A DNA stretch of 18,588 nucleotides from Nevskia sp035651715 (lineage in GTDB: Bacteria > Pseudomonadota > Gammaproteobacteria > Nevskiales > Nevskiaceae), in contig DASRFD010000116.1 of assembly GCA_035651715.1 (NCBI GenBank), forward strand, positions 1 through 18,588. Direction: 5' to 3'. Below the pieces are notes generated by a model that saw only the letters and a program-made list of their open reading frames with translations, was not told the DNA's origin and ran no database searches. Within the stretch, counting starts at the first letter, position 1; each line of letters opens with the position of its first letter. This document shows positions 1-7,362 of the stretch, in pieces. A program made the translations under genes and the position numbers.

Positions 1-1403
1 ACGCGCCAGGCATAAAGCGCCGAGCCGGCATAGGCGAAAGCCAGGCCGGTGACCACGGTGGGCAGGCCGAACTGCTCGAAGCCGAACAGCGCCGAAACGC
101 CCCAGGCCATCGCCGCCAGCAGGCCCAGCATCACCGTGCCGCGCGGCGCGCGGTACGGCCGCGGCAGCTCCGGCGCGTCGCGGCGCAGCAGCCACACCGC
201 GACGCTGGGCAGGGCGATGCCGATCAGGTAGGTGAAGTTGGCCGCCGCGATCAGCCACACCGGGTCGCCGATCAGCAGGAACAGGATCGCCATCGCGGCG
301 GTGAGCAGGGTCGCGGCCCATGGCGCGTCGCTGGGCAGGCGCCGCCCCAGCAGCCGCGGCAGCAGGCCGTCGTCGGCCAGCTGCGCCAGGGTGCGGGCGG
401 CCCCGGCCAGCGGCTGCAGCGTGCCGGACAACATGCTGAACACCATGAACCAGATCGCCGCCGCCTTGCCGGCGTGGCCGAGCAGCGGCGCGAAGGTCGG
501 CCCCAGCACCAGGGCCAGGTCCTGGCCCAGCGGCCCGGCGCCGAGCGTGCCGAGCCAGATCGGCGGCAGTATCAGGAAGTACAGGCCGGCCAGCAGGCCG
601 CTGGCGAGCATCGCGCGCGGCACGTTGCGCTTGGGATCGACCGTTTCGCCGACATGGCAGGCGGCCGCCTCGAAGGCCGGCGCGGCGAAGCCGACCAGGT
701 ACAGGCCCGCCATCAGGCTGGTGAACTGGCCGAACCAGCCGGAAAACGGGGTGCTCAGCTCGAAGTGGCTGGCCTGGTGCCAGTCGACGTCGCCGTGCAG
801 CACCGGGATCAGGCCGGAGGCGAAGGCCATCAGCGCCGACAGCGTCGCCACCGGAATGGCGAGCCGGCTGACCCATTGGATACCGGCGAGGTTGATCGCG
901 GCGAGCGCCAGCACCAGCAAGCTGGCCAGCAGCGGCACCGGCAGCGAGGGCAGGTACCACTGGTGCAGGGCGGACGCGGACAGGATCGCGGTGAGGCCGC
1001 AGGTGGGTACCCAGCCCCACCAGTAGCAGACGCCGGTGAGGTTGGAAAGCACCGCGCTGTAGGGGCGGAACGCCTCGGCGCAGGTGGCGGCGATGCCGCC
1101 GACCCGGTTCGGATACATCAGCACCAGCTCGGTCCAGCCGGGCGCGGCGGCCCAGGACAGCAGCAGGCCGAGGATCAGCAGGGGGATGGCGGCGCTGCCC
1201 TGGCCGAGGATGTCGCCCTGGCCGATGAACAGCGCGGCGATGAGAAACAGGCTCTGGTTGCTGCCGCCCATGGCGATGGCGGCGGTGCCGTACCAGCCGA
1301 GCCGGCGCGGGTGCGCCGGCGCGCTTGCGGCCGCGCCGGTCTGGGTGTTACCGCCCGTTGCAACCGGAGCCGCCGCGGATGCCTGGAGTGCCGCCTGATC
1401 CAT
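1..1403 (-). CDS. APC-superfamily amino acid/amine permease, 3' end beyond window
   Basis: An inner-membrane transporter, probably for amino acids or related amines; the substrate cannot be read from sequence. The reading frame is open from an ATG at 1403 to the left edge, giving 467 residues without a stop, so the C-terminus lies outside the window. After an Ala-rich, poorly hydrophobic leader of about 35 residues come many hydrophobic helices. The first contains the unwound glycine-type segment AIAMGGSNQS (about 42-51). The loop PNRVGGIAATCAEAF (about 98-112) matches the APC family 'GG..Y...AFG' signature. Around residues 240-260 there is FEAAACHVGET followed by DPKRNVPRA, the family's conserved loop before an internal helix. 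A purine-rich GAGGGA precedes the start by about 9 bases. The upstream small gene is on the same strand 102 bp away. Family assignment is secure; substrate is open. Confidence 0.9.
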   Translation of the reverse strand, partial: MDQAALQASAAAPVATGGNTQTGAAASAPAHPRRLGWYGTAAIAMGGSNQSLFLIAALFIGQGDILGQGSAAIPLLILGLLLSWAAAPGWTELVLMYPNRVGGIAATCAEAFRPYSAVLSNLTGVCYWWGWVPTCGLTAILSASALHQWYLPSLPVPLLASLLVLALAAINLAGIQWVSRLAIPVATLSALMAFASGLIPVLHGDVDWHQASHFELSTPFSGWFGQFTSLMAGLYLVGFAAPAFEAAACHVGETVDPKRNVPRAMLASGLLAGLYFLILPPIWLGTLGAGPLGQDLALVLGPTFAPLLGHAGKAAAIWFMVFSMLSGTLQPLAGAARTLAQLADDGLLPRLLGRRLPSDAPWAATLLTAAMAILFLLIGDPVWLIAAANFTYLIGIALPSVAVWLLRRDAPELPRPYRAPRGTVMLGLLAAMAWGVSALFGFEQFGLPTVVTGLAFAYAGSALYAWR

Positions 1404-1505
1404 TTCCACATTTCCCTCTGCAGAGCAGGGGTACTATCCGCGGCCCGGCCCACCGGCGGCCATGGAGTTTTTTTCCCGGTGGCTACCCTTCACCGGTGCA
1501 AACGG

Positions 1506-1877
1506 CTACGCCTGTCGGCTGCTGCGCTGGCGGCGGCGATCCTGGCCGAAATACGAGTCCGATTGGCGCCGCTGCACCTGTTCCAGCGCCAGGCCGGTCA
1601 CCAGGCCGTTGACTGCGGCGCTGAGCCGGCCGTAAGGCGTGGCCTGCTCGGCGCGCCCGCGGCGGCGCACCCACAGGCCGTCCTGCCGCGGCTCCAGGCC
1701 GATCAGGCCCTGGCGATAGAGTTCCTCGATGCCGTTGGCCAGATCGCTGGAGCGCAGGCGGATGCTTTCCCAATGGCCGGCCAGCACCCGCAGCGGCACG
1801 GCGCCATGAGGGGCCACCTGGTACCGCTCGAGCACGGCGTTGAGGGCGGCGGAAATCAGCTTGAGATCGACTTTCAT
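1506..1877 (-). CDS. Small hypothetical protein, winged-helix-like N-terminal part
   Basis: I do not recognise this 123-residue protein. I place the start at ATG 1877 (MKVDLKLISAALNAV) because the sequence upstream in the same frame is Arg/Ala/Gly-rich and unlike protein. No clear Shine-Dalgarno sequence is visible, so the start is uncertain. Residues about 1-70 predict helices followed by LYRQGLIGLEPRQDGLWVRR, a helix followed by a beta-hairpin 'wing', as in small winged-helix proteins. That is a visual impression only. The tail (RRQSDSY onward) is basic, Gln/Arg-rich and probably disordered. It is soluble, with no signal peptide or membrane segment. It lies upstream of and co-directional with the permease, 102 bp away, so co-transcription is possible but not shown. 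Confidence 0.6.
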   Translation of the reverse strand: MKVDLKLISAALNAVLERYQVAPHGAVPLRVLAGHWESIRLRSSDLANGIEELYRQGLIGLEPRQDGLWVRRRGRAEQATPYGRLSAAVNGLVTGLALEQVQRRQSDSYFGQDRRRQRSSRQA

Positions 1878-2047
1878 GGCGGCGGATGCGGATCTGGCGG
1901 GGCGGCGCCCCGGTGCGCTGACCTTACCGCCGCGGTGCGGCGAAGCAATGCCGTGGCTGTCGTAAAAACCTACACCGGCGATGCCCGGCCGGAGGAGCCC
2001 GACGACCGGCAGGACACCTGAACGCCGCGTCCGCGCCGCCGAGGCTC

Positions 2048-2053
2048 TACACT
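2048..2053 (+). promoter_or_regulatory. Possible -10 element (TACACT) for the amidase gene
   Basis: TACACT lies 30 bases before the GTG start of the amidase, a plausible distance for a short leader. No good -35 is visible at 16-18 bases upstream (the region is GC-rich), so this is only a candidate. Confidence 0.25.
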
Positions 2054-2082
2054 GCGCGTCGACGCATCCACCTGGAGGGGCC

Positions 2083-3576
2083 GTGTTCAAGGAATACGCC
2101 GACTACGACGCCACCGGCCTGGCCCGGCTGGTCGCCCGCCGCGAGGTCAGCCCCGCCGAACTGCTGGAGGCCGCCATCGCCCGCTGCGAAGCGCTCAACC
2201 CGCGCCTCAACGCCGTCAACATCCCGATGCCGGAGATCGCCCGCGCGCGCGTGCGCGAGCCGCTGGAAGGGCCCTTCGCCGGCGTGCCGTTCCTGATCAA
2301 GGACATCGCCCAGGACTACGCCGGCGTGCCCAGCACCTCCGGCAGCCGCGCCCTGCGCAACTGGGTGCCGCCGGTGCACGCCGAGATCGTGCGGCGCTTC
2401 CTCGGGGCGGGCCTGGTGATCTTCGGCAAGACCGCCACGCCGGAGTTCGCGCTCAAGGGCATCACCGAGACCGCGCTATGGGGCGCCACCCGCAATCCGT
2501 GGGATACCGGGCGCTCGCCCGGCGGCTCCTCCGGCGGCGCCGCGGCGGCGGTGGCCGCCGGCATCGTGCCGATGGCCGGCGCCTCCGACGGCGGCGGCTC
2601 GATCCGCATCCCTGCCGCTTACTGCGGCCTGTTCGGCCTGCGCCCTTCGCGCGGCCGGGTGCCGCCGGGGCCGCTGCACGGCGAGTTCTGGGACGGCGCC
2701 TCCAGCGAGCACGTCCTCACCCGCAGCGTGCGCGACTCGGCGCGGATGCTCGACGCCCTGGCCGGCGCCGACGCCGGCGCGCCCTTCGTCATCGCGCCGC
2801 CCTATCTGCCCTACGCCGAGGAGGTCGGACGCGATCCCGGCCGCCTGCGCATCGGCTTCTCCGTCCGCTCGCCGCTCGGCACGCCGGTCGACGCGGCCTG
2901 CGTGCAGGCGGTGCGCGACGCGGCGCGGCTGCTGGAGGGATTGGGCCACGACGTCGAGGAGGCCGAGCCGGAGGTCGACGGCCAGGCGCTGGCGCACTGC
3001 TTCATCACCATGTACTTCGGCCAGGTCGCCGCCAGCATCGAGGAGGCGCGGCGCCTGACCGGGGCCGGCGAGGCCGACTTCGAGCTCGATACGCGCGCCC
3101 TCGGCATGTTCGGCCGCGCGCTCAGCGCCGGCGAGTACGTCCACGCGCGCAAGCGGTGGAACGAGTTCGCCCGCGCCCTCGGCCGCTTCCACCAGGCCTA
3201 CGACCTGTACCTGATCCCCAGCACGGCGATGCCGCCGTCGCGCATCGGCGAGCTGGACATGCCGGCGGCGCAGCAGGCCGCGCTGAAAGTGATCCTGCGC
3301 CTGGGAGTGGGACGCCTGCTGCTCGGCACCGGCCTGGTGCGGCAGATCGTCGACGAGAGCCTGAAGCGCGTGCCCTTCACGCAGCTGTCCAACCTCACCG
3401 GCACGCCGAGCATGTCGGTGCCGCTGCACTGGGCCGCGGCCGAGCCCGGCGGCCCGGAACTGCCGGTCGGCGTGCAGTTCGTGGCGCGCTTCGGCGAGGA
3501 GGACCTGCTGCTGCGCCTGGCGTCGCAGCTGGAGCAGGCGCGACCGTGGAACGACCGGCGGCCGCCGCCCGGGTAG
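2083..3576 (+). CDS. Amidase-signature family hydrolase, NylA-like
   Basis: A 497-residue cytosolic amidase of the amidase-signature family, which hydrolyses amide bonds with a Ser-cisSer-Lys triad. All three residues are visible: Lys73 in VPFLIKD, cis-Ser149 in PGGSSGGAA and nucleophile Ser173 in ASDGGGSIRIPA. From memory, spacing and flanking segments (WGATRNPW, PSRGRVPPGP, and a C-terminal DLLLRLASQLEQARPW) resemble 6-aminohexanoate cyclic-dimer hydrolase (NylA) more than GatA. Many such enzymes act on unknown natural amides, so the substrate is not assigned. The start is GTG 2083, because GGAGG at 2074-2078 sits 4 bases upstream and the family N-terminus begins there. The upstream in-frame ATG at 1981 would add 34 Arg-rich residues. 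The gene stands alone on its strand and converges with the S9 peptidase, leaving 18 bases between stop codons. Confidence 0.92.
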   Translation: MFKEYADYDATGLARLVARREVSPAELLEAAIARCEALNPRLNAVNIPMPEIARARVREPLEGPFAGVPFLIKDIAQDYAGVPSTSGSRALRNWVPPVHAEIVRRFLGAGLVIFGKTATPEFALKGITETALWGATRNPWDTGRSPGGSSGGAAAAVAAGIVPMAGASDGGGSIRIPAAYCGLFGLRPSRGRVPPGPLHGEFWDGASSEHVLTRSVRDSARMLDALAGADAGAPFVIAPPYLPYAEEVGRDPGRLRIGFSVRSPLGTPVDAACVQAVRDAARLLEGLGHDVEEAEPEVDGQALAHCFITMYFGQVAASIEEARRLTGAGEADFELDTRALGMFGRALSAGEYVHARKRWNEFARALGRFHQAYDLYLIPSTAMPPSRIGELDMPAAQQAALKVILRLGVGRLLLGTGLVRQIVDESLKRVPFTQLSNLTGTPSMSVPLHWAAAEPGGPELPVGVQFVARFGEEDLLLRLASQLEQARPWNDRRPPPG

Positions 3577-3594
3577 CCGCCGTCTGCCGCCTGT

Positions 3595-5613
3595 TCAGTT
3601 CGAGCCGGGCGCGGCGGGCGTTGCGGCGGCTGTGGTCTGGGGCTGAGCCGGCGCTCCCGCGCCGGGCCCGATGTACTTGTCGAAGAACGCCGCCGCCCGG
3701 TCGTACAGCTCGACTTGGTTCTTCTCGTTGTAGAAGCCGTGTTCCTCGCCGGATTTGAGCAGGCTCTCGTAAGGTTTGCCAGCCTTGTCGAGCGCGGCCG
3801 TGAGCTCCCTGAAGTGCGTCAGTGGAACGCGCTGATCATCTTCGCCATGGGCCAGGAACAGCGGCACCTTGATCTTGTCGACGTTGTACACAGGCGAGCG
3901 CTTGCGCAGGTCGGCGGTGTCGGTGCCGAGCACGTCGGTCAGGTAGTTGATGCCCTGCATGGATTCCGGCGTGTCGCCGCTCTTGAACATCAGTTCGAGG
4001 TCGTAAACCCCGTCATAGGCAAAGGCGCAACGGTAGAGGTCGGGCTCGCGGATCACGCCCATCAAGGCCGAGTAGCCGCCGTAGCTGCCGCCGGCAATGC
4101 AGATGCGCTTGGGATCGGCCACGCCGTCCTTGATCGCCCACAGTGTGGCGTCGGTGACGTCGTCCTGCATGGTGGTGCCCCAGTGCTTGTAGCCGGCGGC
4201 TTTGAATTCGTGGCTATAGCCACCGGAACCGCGGTAGTTGACCTGCAGTACCGCATAGCCGCGGTTGGCCAGGAACTGCACCTCGGAGTCGAACCCCCAG
4301 TCGTCGCGTATGCCATGGGGACCGCCGTGTACCAACACCACCATGGGCAGCTGGTGCGGCGCCGCGCCGGGCGGCACGGTGAGATAACCATTCAGCACCA
4401 GGCCGTCGCGCGCTGTGATGCGCACCGCTTCCATGGGCGCCATCTTTGCAGGGTCGATCCAGGGGCGGCTTTTCACCAGGGGGCTGACCGAGTTCTTTTC
4501 CAGGTCGACCAAATAGAACTCGCCTGGGTTGACGTCGCTGGACACTTGCACCACACCGAGCTTGCCGTCCTTGGTGAAGCTGGTGAGGGACACCCGGTCG
4601 TCCTTGAAGGTTTTGAGCAGGGTGCGCATGAGCCGCGCTTCCGGCGCCTCGCGATCGAACAGGTCCACCGAGGGATAGTCGGGTTCGGTGGCAATGCCGA
4701 TTGGCGTGACCATGTCCGATGCCAGGATGACGTCGCTTTCGTCGGTGTCGCGGATCTTCGACACCAGCTTGCGCTCCTTGGTCTTGAGATCGACCGAGTA
4801 GACGCCGTCGCCGGTGCCGAGATAGACGTGGCTCTTGTCGGTACTGAAGCCCAGGGCATTTTCGTGGTGGCCCAGGTAGGGCTCGCTGCTGAGCGTGACC
4901 CAGTCCTCCTTGTTGCTGTTGCGGTACTGGGTGATCAGGTGGTCGTGGTCGTCTTCGGCCGCGATATAGCGGATCTGGCCGTCGGCATCGGCCAGGTAGC
5001 TAAACGATGCGTAGGGCGGCGCGGCGATCTGCTCGCGGTGCCCGGAGTAGACGTTGAGACGGTTGATGGTGGCACGGTTGTAGCGGTAGGCACCTGCCGT
5101 GCTGTCCTCCTGGTCATATACCCGGATTAGCACCGAGTTGTCGCTGTTGGGAATTCTGCCGGCTAGGTAGTAGCCATATTGGTCGTAGAGAAGGTGGCTT
5201 CCAGTGCCCTCGGTGGTGGTGCTGCGCAGCTCATGGTAGTCGGAGCCGTCGGCATTGGCGGCGAAGACATGCCCGGTGAAGCGGGGAGTTTCCAGGGCGC
5301 CGCCGACGTTGAACGCCCGCCCGGCCGTGTCGAATACCACGCGTTTGTCGTTGACCCAGAAGAAGTCCCACACCTGCTCGTGCGACGGCACGTCCATCAT
5401 ACCGCTCAGGCTCATGTCGCTGAGCTTGATGATCGCCAGGCGGGTATGCAGCTCGTCCGGCACGGTCAGCGCGATGTAGTCGCCCTTGGGCGAGATCTTG
5501 AGGCTGCGGTTCTGCGGGAACTTGAAGAAATCCAGGGTCGGAATGCGGTCCGCACAGGCGTTACCGACGCAAGCCAGGCCGCCTGCGGCCAGCAGCAGTG
5601 CACGAAAGTTCAC
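3595..5613 (-). CDS. Exported S9-family (prolyl oligopeptidase-type) serine peptidase
   Basis: A 672-residue dipeptidyl/acylaminoacyl-peptidase-like enzyme. An N-terminal signal peptide (FRALLLAAGGLACVGNACA, cleavage probably after ACA) implies periplasmic location. Residues about 25-390 form repeated beta-strand blades (beta-propeller). The C-terminal alpha/beta-hydrolase domain starts near 400 and has the oxyanion-region motif VLVHGGPHG. The triad is visible: Ser510 in GGSYGGYS, Asp593 in HGEDDQRVP and His625 in EEHGFYN. A short Pro/Ala-rich tail ends the protein. I chose GTG 5613 because six Gs (5618-5623) lie 4 bases upstream; a TTG at 5625 in the same frame would add four residues. GC content and codon use look clearly lower than in the flanking genes. 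The exact peptide specificity is not readable. Confidence 0.92.
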   Translation of the reverse strand: MNFRALLLAAGGLACVGNACADRIPTLDFFKFPQNRSLKISPKGDYIALTVPDELHTRLAIIKLSDMSLSGMMDVPSHEQVWDFFWVNDKRVVFDTAGRAFNVGGALETPRFTGHVFAANADGSDYHELRSTTTEGTGSHLLYDQYGYYLAGRIPNSDNSVLIRVYDQEDSTAGAYRYNRATINRLNVYSGHREQIAAPPYASFSYLADADGQIRYIAAEDDHDHLITQYRNSNKEDWVTLSSEPYLGHHENALGFSTDKSHVYLGTGDGVYSVDLKTKERKLVSKIRDTDESDVILASDMVTPIGIATEPDYPSVDLFDREAPEARLMRTLLKTFKDDRVSLTSFTKDGKLGVVQVSSDVNPGEFYLVDLEKNSVSPLVKSRPWIDPAKMAPMEAVRITARDGLVLNGYLTVPPGAAPHQLPMVVLVHGGPHGIRDDWGFDSEVQFLANRGYAVLQVNYRGSGGYSHEFKAAGYKHWGTTMQDDVTDATLWAIKDGVADPKRICIAGGSYGGYSALMGVIREPDLYRCAFAYDGVYDLELMFKSGDTPESMQGINYLTDVLGTDTADLRKRSPVYNVDKIKVPLFLAHGEDDQRVPLTHFRELTAALDKAGKPYESLLKSGEEHGFYNEKNQVELYDRAAAFFDKYIGPGAGAPAQPQTTAAATPAAPGSN

Positions 5614-5703
5614 GTAGCCCCCCAACTCATCTCGATTCGATGCTTGTCGTACCGTCCGGTTTCCGAACGGCCCCGCCGGTCACAATACCAGCAACGCCCT
5701 GTG

Positions 5704-5763
5704 CTCCGCTACGCGGAGACGACGGAGGCCAAGCCTGTGGCTGTGACCCAGTTCACGCTTGGC
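5704..5763 (-). terminator. Inverted repeats downstream of cbpA, possible terminator
   Basis: Two perfect inverted repeats lie in the 172-bp gap between the cbpA stop and the S9 peptidase start: GCCAAGC (5728-5734) with GCTTGGC (5757-5763), and CTCCGC-TAC-GCGGAG (5704-5718). Neither is followed by a clear U-tract in the cbpA direction, so a terminator role is only plausible. Confidence 0.3.
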
Positions 5764-5785
5764 ACAGCTGGGCGGCGGGTTGCGC

Positions 5786-6697
5786 TCAGCCGCGCGGCTG
5801 GTAGGCGGCGAAGCGCTGTTTCATGCTGTCATAGAAGGCGCGATCCTCATCGCTCTGCGGCGCCGGCGTGACGATCTGCACTGTCACGATCTCGTCCCCC
5901 GGCGTGGCGCCCGGCAGCCCGCGGCCCTTGAGGCGCAGTTTCTTGCCGCCCTGGGTGCCGGCCGGCAGGTTCAGCTCCACCGCGCCGCCCAGGGTCGGCA
6001 CGGGCACCTTGCCGCCGAGCGCCGCTTCCCAGGGAGCCACCGGCAGGCTGACATGGATGTCGCGGCCCTCTACCTGGAACTGCGGGTGCGGGGCGAACTC
6101 GATCTCCAGCAGCAGGTTGCCGCCGTGGGCGCCCTGGCCGGCGAGGCGGATGGTCTGGCCGGCGTTGACCCCCTTGGGGATGCGCACGCTCAGGGTGCGG
6201 CCGCCGACGGAAATGTCGCGCTTCGCGCCGTTGTAGGAATCCTCCAGCGAGATCGCCAGCTTGGCGCGCTGGTCGGGGGCGCGGCCGTAGCCGGCTTCCT
6301 CGTCCTCGAAGCCGCCGCCGAAGCCGCCGGCGTTGAAGCCGCCCGCCGCGCCGCCGAACAGGGTCGAAAAGAAATCGGAGAAGTTGCCGCCTGCGCCGAA
6401 GCCGGCGCCGGCCCCGGCCCCGCGCGCCCCGCCGCCGCCGTAGGTCCACCCCGGCGGCGGCGTGAAGCGCTCGCCGGCGCGCCAGTTGGCGCCGAGCTGG
6501 TCGTAGGCCTGGCGCTTCTTCGGATCGCCGAGGACGTCGTTGGCCTCGTTGACTTCCTTGAACTTGTCCTCGGCGTTCTTGGCCTTGTTCTTGTCGGGGT
6601 GATACTGGCGCGCCAGCTTGCGGTAGGCGCGCTTGATCTCGTCCGCGCTGGCCGTGCGCGGCACGCCGAGAATCTTGTAGTAGTCCTTGTATTCCAT
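5786..6697 (-). CDS. cbpA: CbpA-type DnaJ family co-chaperone
   Basis: A 303-residue class II J-protein that stimulates DnaK; CbpA also binds curved DNA. The J domain covers residues 1-70 with the catalytic HPD at 33-35 (QYHPDKNK). A Gly/Phe/Ala-rich linker follows at about 78-150, including GGGGARGAGAGAG and GGFGGGFED. There is no zinc-finger (no CxxCxGxG repeats), which separates it from DnaJ. The C-terminal substrate-binding domains run from about 160 to 290, with VRIPKGVNAGQTIRLAGQG and GKKLRLKGRGLPG as the paired beta-barrel signatures. It follows hsp20 on the same strand, 112 bp downstream, so the two probably form a heat-shock unit. The usual modulator gene cbpM is not adjacent: the next 172 bp hold no gene. 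No strong Shine-Dalgarno precedes ATG 6697. Confidence 0.95.
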   Translation of the reverse strand: MEYKDYYKILGVPRTASADEIKRAYRKLARQYHPDKNKAKNAEDKFKEVNEANDVLGDPKKRQAYDQLGANWRAGERFTPPPGWTYGGGGARGAGAGAGFGAGGNFSDFFSTLFGGAAGGFNAGGFGGGFEDEEAGYGRAPDQRAKLAISLEDSYNGAKRDISVGGRTLSVRIPKGVNAGQTIRLAGQGAHGGNLLLEIEFAPHPQFQVEGRDIHVSLPVAPWEAALGGKVPVPTLGGAVELNLPAGTQGGKKLRLKGRGLPGATPGDEIVTVQIVTPAPQSDEDRAFYDSMKQRFAAYQPRG

Positions 6698-6720
6698 GAC
6701 AGAAGGCGGGATCCAATAAG

Positions 6721-6744
6721 AACGGGGCGCCGTGGCGCCCCGTT
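6721..6744 (-). terminator. Perfect 11-bp hairpin between hsp20 and cbpA
   Basis: AACGGGGCGCC (6721-6731), two bases, then GGCGCCCCGTT (6734-6744): a perfect inverted repeat located 23 bases before the cbpA start. On the minus strand it is followed by CTTATT, a weak U-tract. It could terminate or attenuate the hsp20 transcript, or stabilise its 3' end while lowering cbpA expression. Confidence 0.55.
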
Positions 6745-6771
6745 ACTTTACCAACTACCGGGCCGCCGCCG

Positions 6772-6791
6772 CGCCGGCCTTGCGGCCGGCG
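6772..6791 (-). terminator. 8-bp GC hairpin just after hsp20
   Basis: CGCCGGCC (6772-6779), loop TTGC, GGCCGGCG (6784-6791): a perfect stem starting 18 bases past the hsp20 stop codon. No U-tract follows. It is likely an mRNA 3'-end structure or part of a tandem terminator with the hairpin at 6721-6744. Confidence 0.4.
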
Positions 6792-6809
6792 GGCAGGAAC
6801 CGGGGTACT

Positions 6810-7253
6810 TCAGTGCGCGACCGCGATCTTGCGCGGCTGCGCCTGCGGGCGCTTGGGGATGACGACTTCCAGCACGCCGTTGCTGCCGCGGGCGGAGACG
6901 GCTTCGCCGTCGACCGTGTCCGGCAGGCTGAAGCGGCGGAAGAAGCGGCCGCTGGCGCGCTCGACGCGGCGGGCTTCGACGCCGCTGCCCTCGACCGCCT
7001 TCTCGCGCGAGCCGCTGAGCGTGAGCACGCCCTTCTCCAGGGTCACTTCGACGCTCTTCAGGTCCACGCCCGGCACGTCGGCATACAGCACGAACTTGTC
7101 GGCGTATTCCTCGATGTCCACCGCCGGCGTCCACTCGGCGGTCGCGCCCGCCGAAGGCGTGGCCGAAGAATCGGCGCGGTCGAAGAAACGGTTGAATTCA
7201 TTGAGCAGCTCCCGGTGCACGGACCAGGGCTGGTAACGCAGTAAAGTAGTCAT
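6810..7253 (-). CDS. Hsp20 / alpha-crystallin small heat-shock protein
   Basis: A 147-residue ATP-independent holdase chaperone that keeps unfolding proteins soluble and hands them to DnaK/CbpA. A short N-terminal arm (1-40) is followed by the alpha-crystallin domain from WTPAVDI (41) to VVIPK (134). It contains ADVPGVDLKSVEV, GVLTLSG and the diagnostic NGVLEVVIPK (125-134). The C-terminal IAV (143-145) is the I/V-x-I/V oligomerisation motif. The start is ATG 7253, with GGAGGT 8 bases upstream; the same frame is open further upstream, but that sequence belongs to the promoter and repeat. A sigma-32-like promoter lies about 58 bases before the start, and cbpA follows on the same strand. Length and motifs are normal for the family. 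Confidence 0.96.
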   Translation of the reverse strand: MTTLLRYQPWSVHRELLNEFNRFFDRADSSATPSAGATAEWTPAVDIEEYADKFVLYADVPGVDLKSVEVTLEKGVLTLSGSREKAVEGSGVEARRVERASGRFFRRFSLPDTVDGEAVSARGSNGVLEVVIPKRPQAQPRKIAVAH

Positions 7254-7285
7254 GATCTGACACCTCCAGAAAGTCCAATGATGAA

Positions 7286-7300
7286 AGGGCCTTTCGCCCT
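7286..7300 (-). other. Hairpin in the hsp20 5' untranslated leader
   Basis: The predicted leader (about 50 bases) contains a 5-bp GC stem, AGGGC-loop-GCCCT. Downstream, the Shine-Dalgarno GGAGGT can form only a short, weak pairing (GACUU with GG-U-GUC around it). This could be a thermosensor leader but is far from a clear ROSE or fourU element. Confidence 0.3.
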
Positions 7301-7310
7301 CGCCACTGCA

Positions 7311-7338
7311 ACTTAGGGGTGCCGCTGCGCTGTTCAAG
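7311..7338 (-). promoter_or_regulatory. Sigma-32 (RpoH) heat-shock promoter of hsp20
   Basis: Read on the minus strand: CTTGAA (7338-7333), 13 bases, CCCCTAAGT (7319-7311). The RpoH consensus is CTTGAAA-N13-15-CCCCATNT, so the -35 is near-perfect, the spacing is right and the -10 keeps the CCCC block. The -35 is half of a palindrome, TTCAAGGCCCTTGAA (7333-7347). The predicted start of transcription is near 7304, giving a 50-base leader. Confidence 0.8.
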
Positions 7339-7362
7339 GCCCTTGAAAAAAGCCTCTGCGCA

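Noticed and set aside
1404..1505. Riboswitch ahead of the permease gene
   Set aside because: The gap has some CACCGG-type inverted repeats and an A-run but no recognisable aptamer core; it also partly overlaps the end of the upstream small gene.
474..2021. Long plus-strand open frame of 515 codons opposite the permease
   Set aside because: It is Gln/Arg/Gly-rich with no recognisable domain, and it overlaps a clear APC permease on the other strand. Such frames are expected in very GC-rich DNA.
3715..5130. Plus-strand frame of 471 codons opposite the S9 peptidase
   Set aside because: The S9 frame carries a signal peptide and full catalytic triad. The opposite frame is His/Val/Gly-rich, without domains, and mirrors codon bias.
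7254..7304. ROSE or fourU RNA thermometer in the hsp20 leader
   Set aside because: The only pairing covering the ribosome-binding site is about five pairs with a bulge. The characteristic ROSE or four-U motifs are not clear, so it is noted only as a weak possibility.
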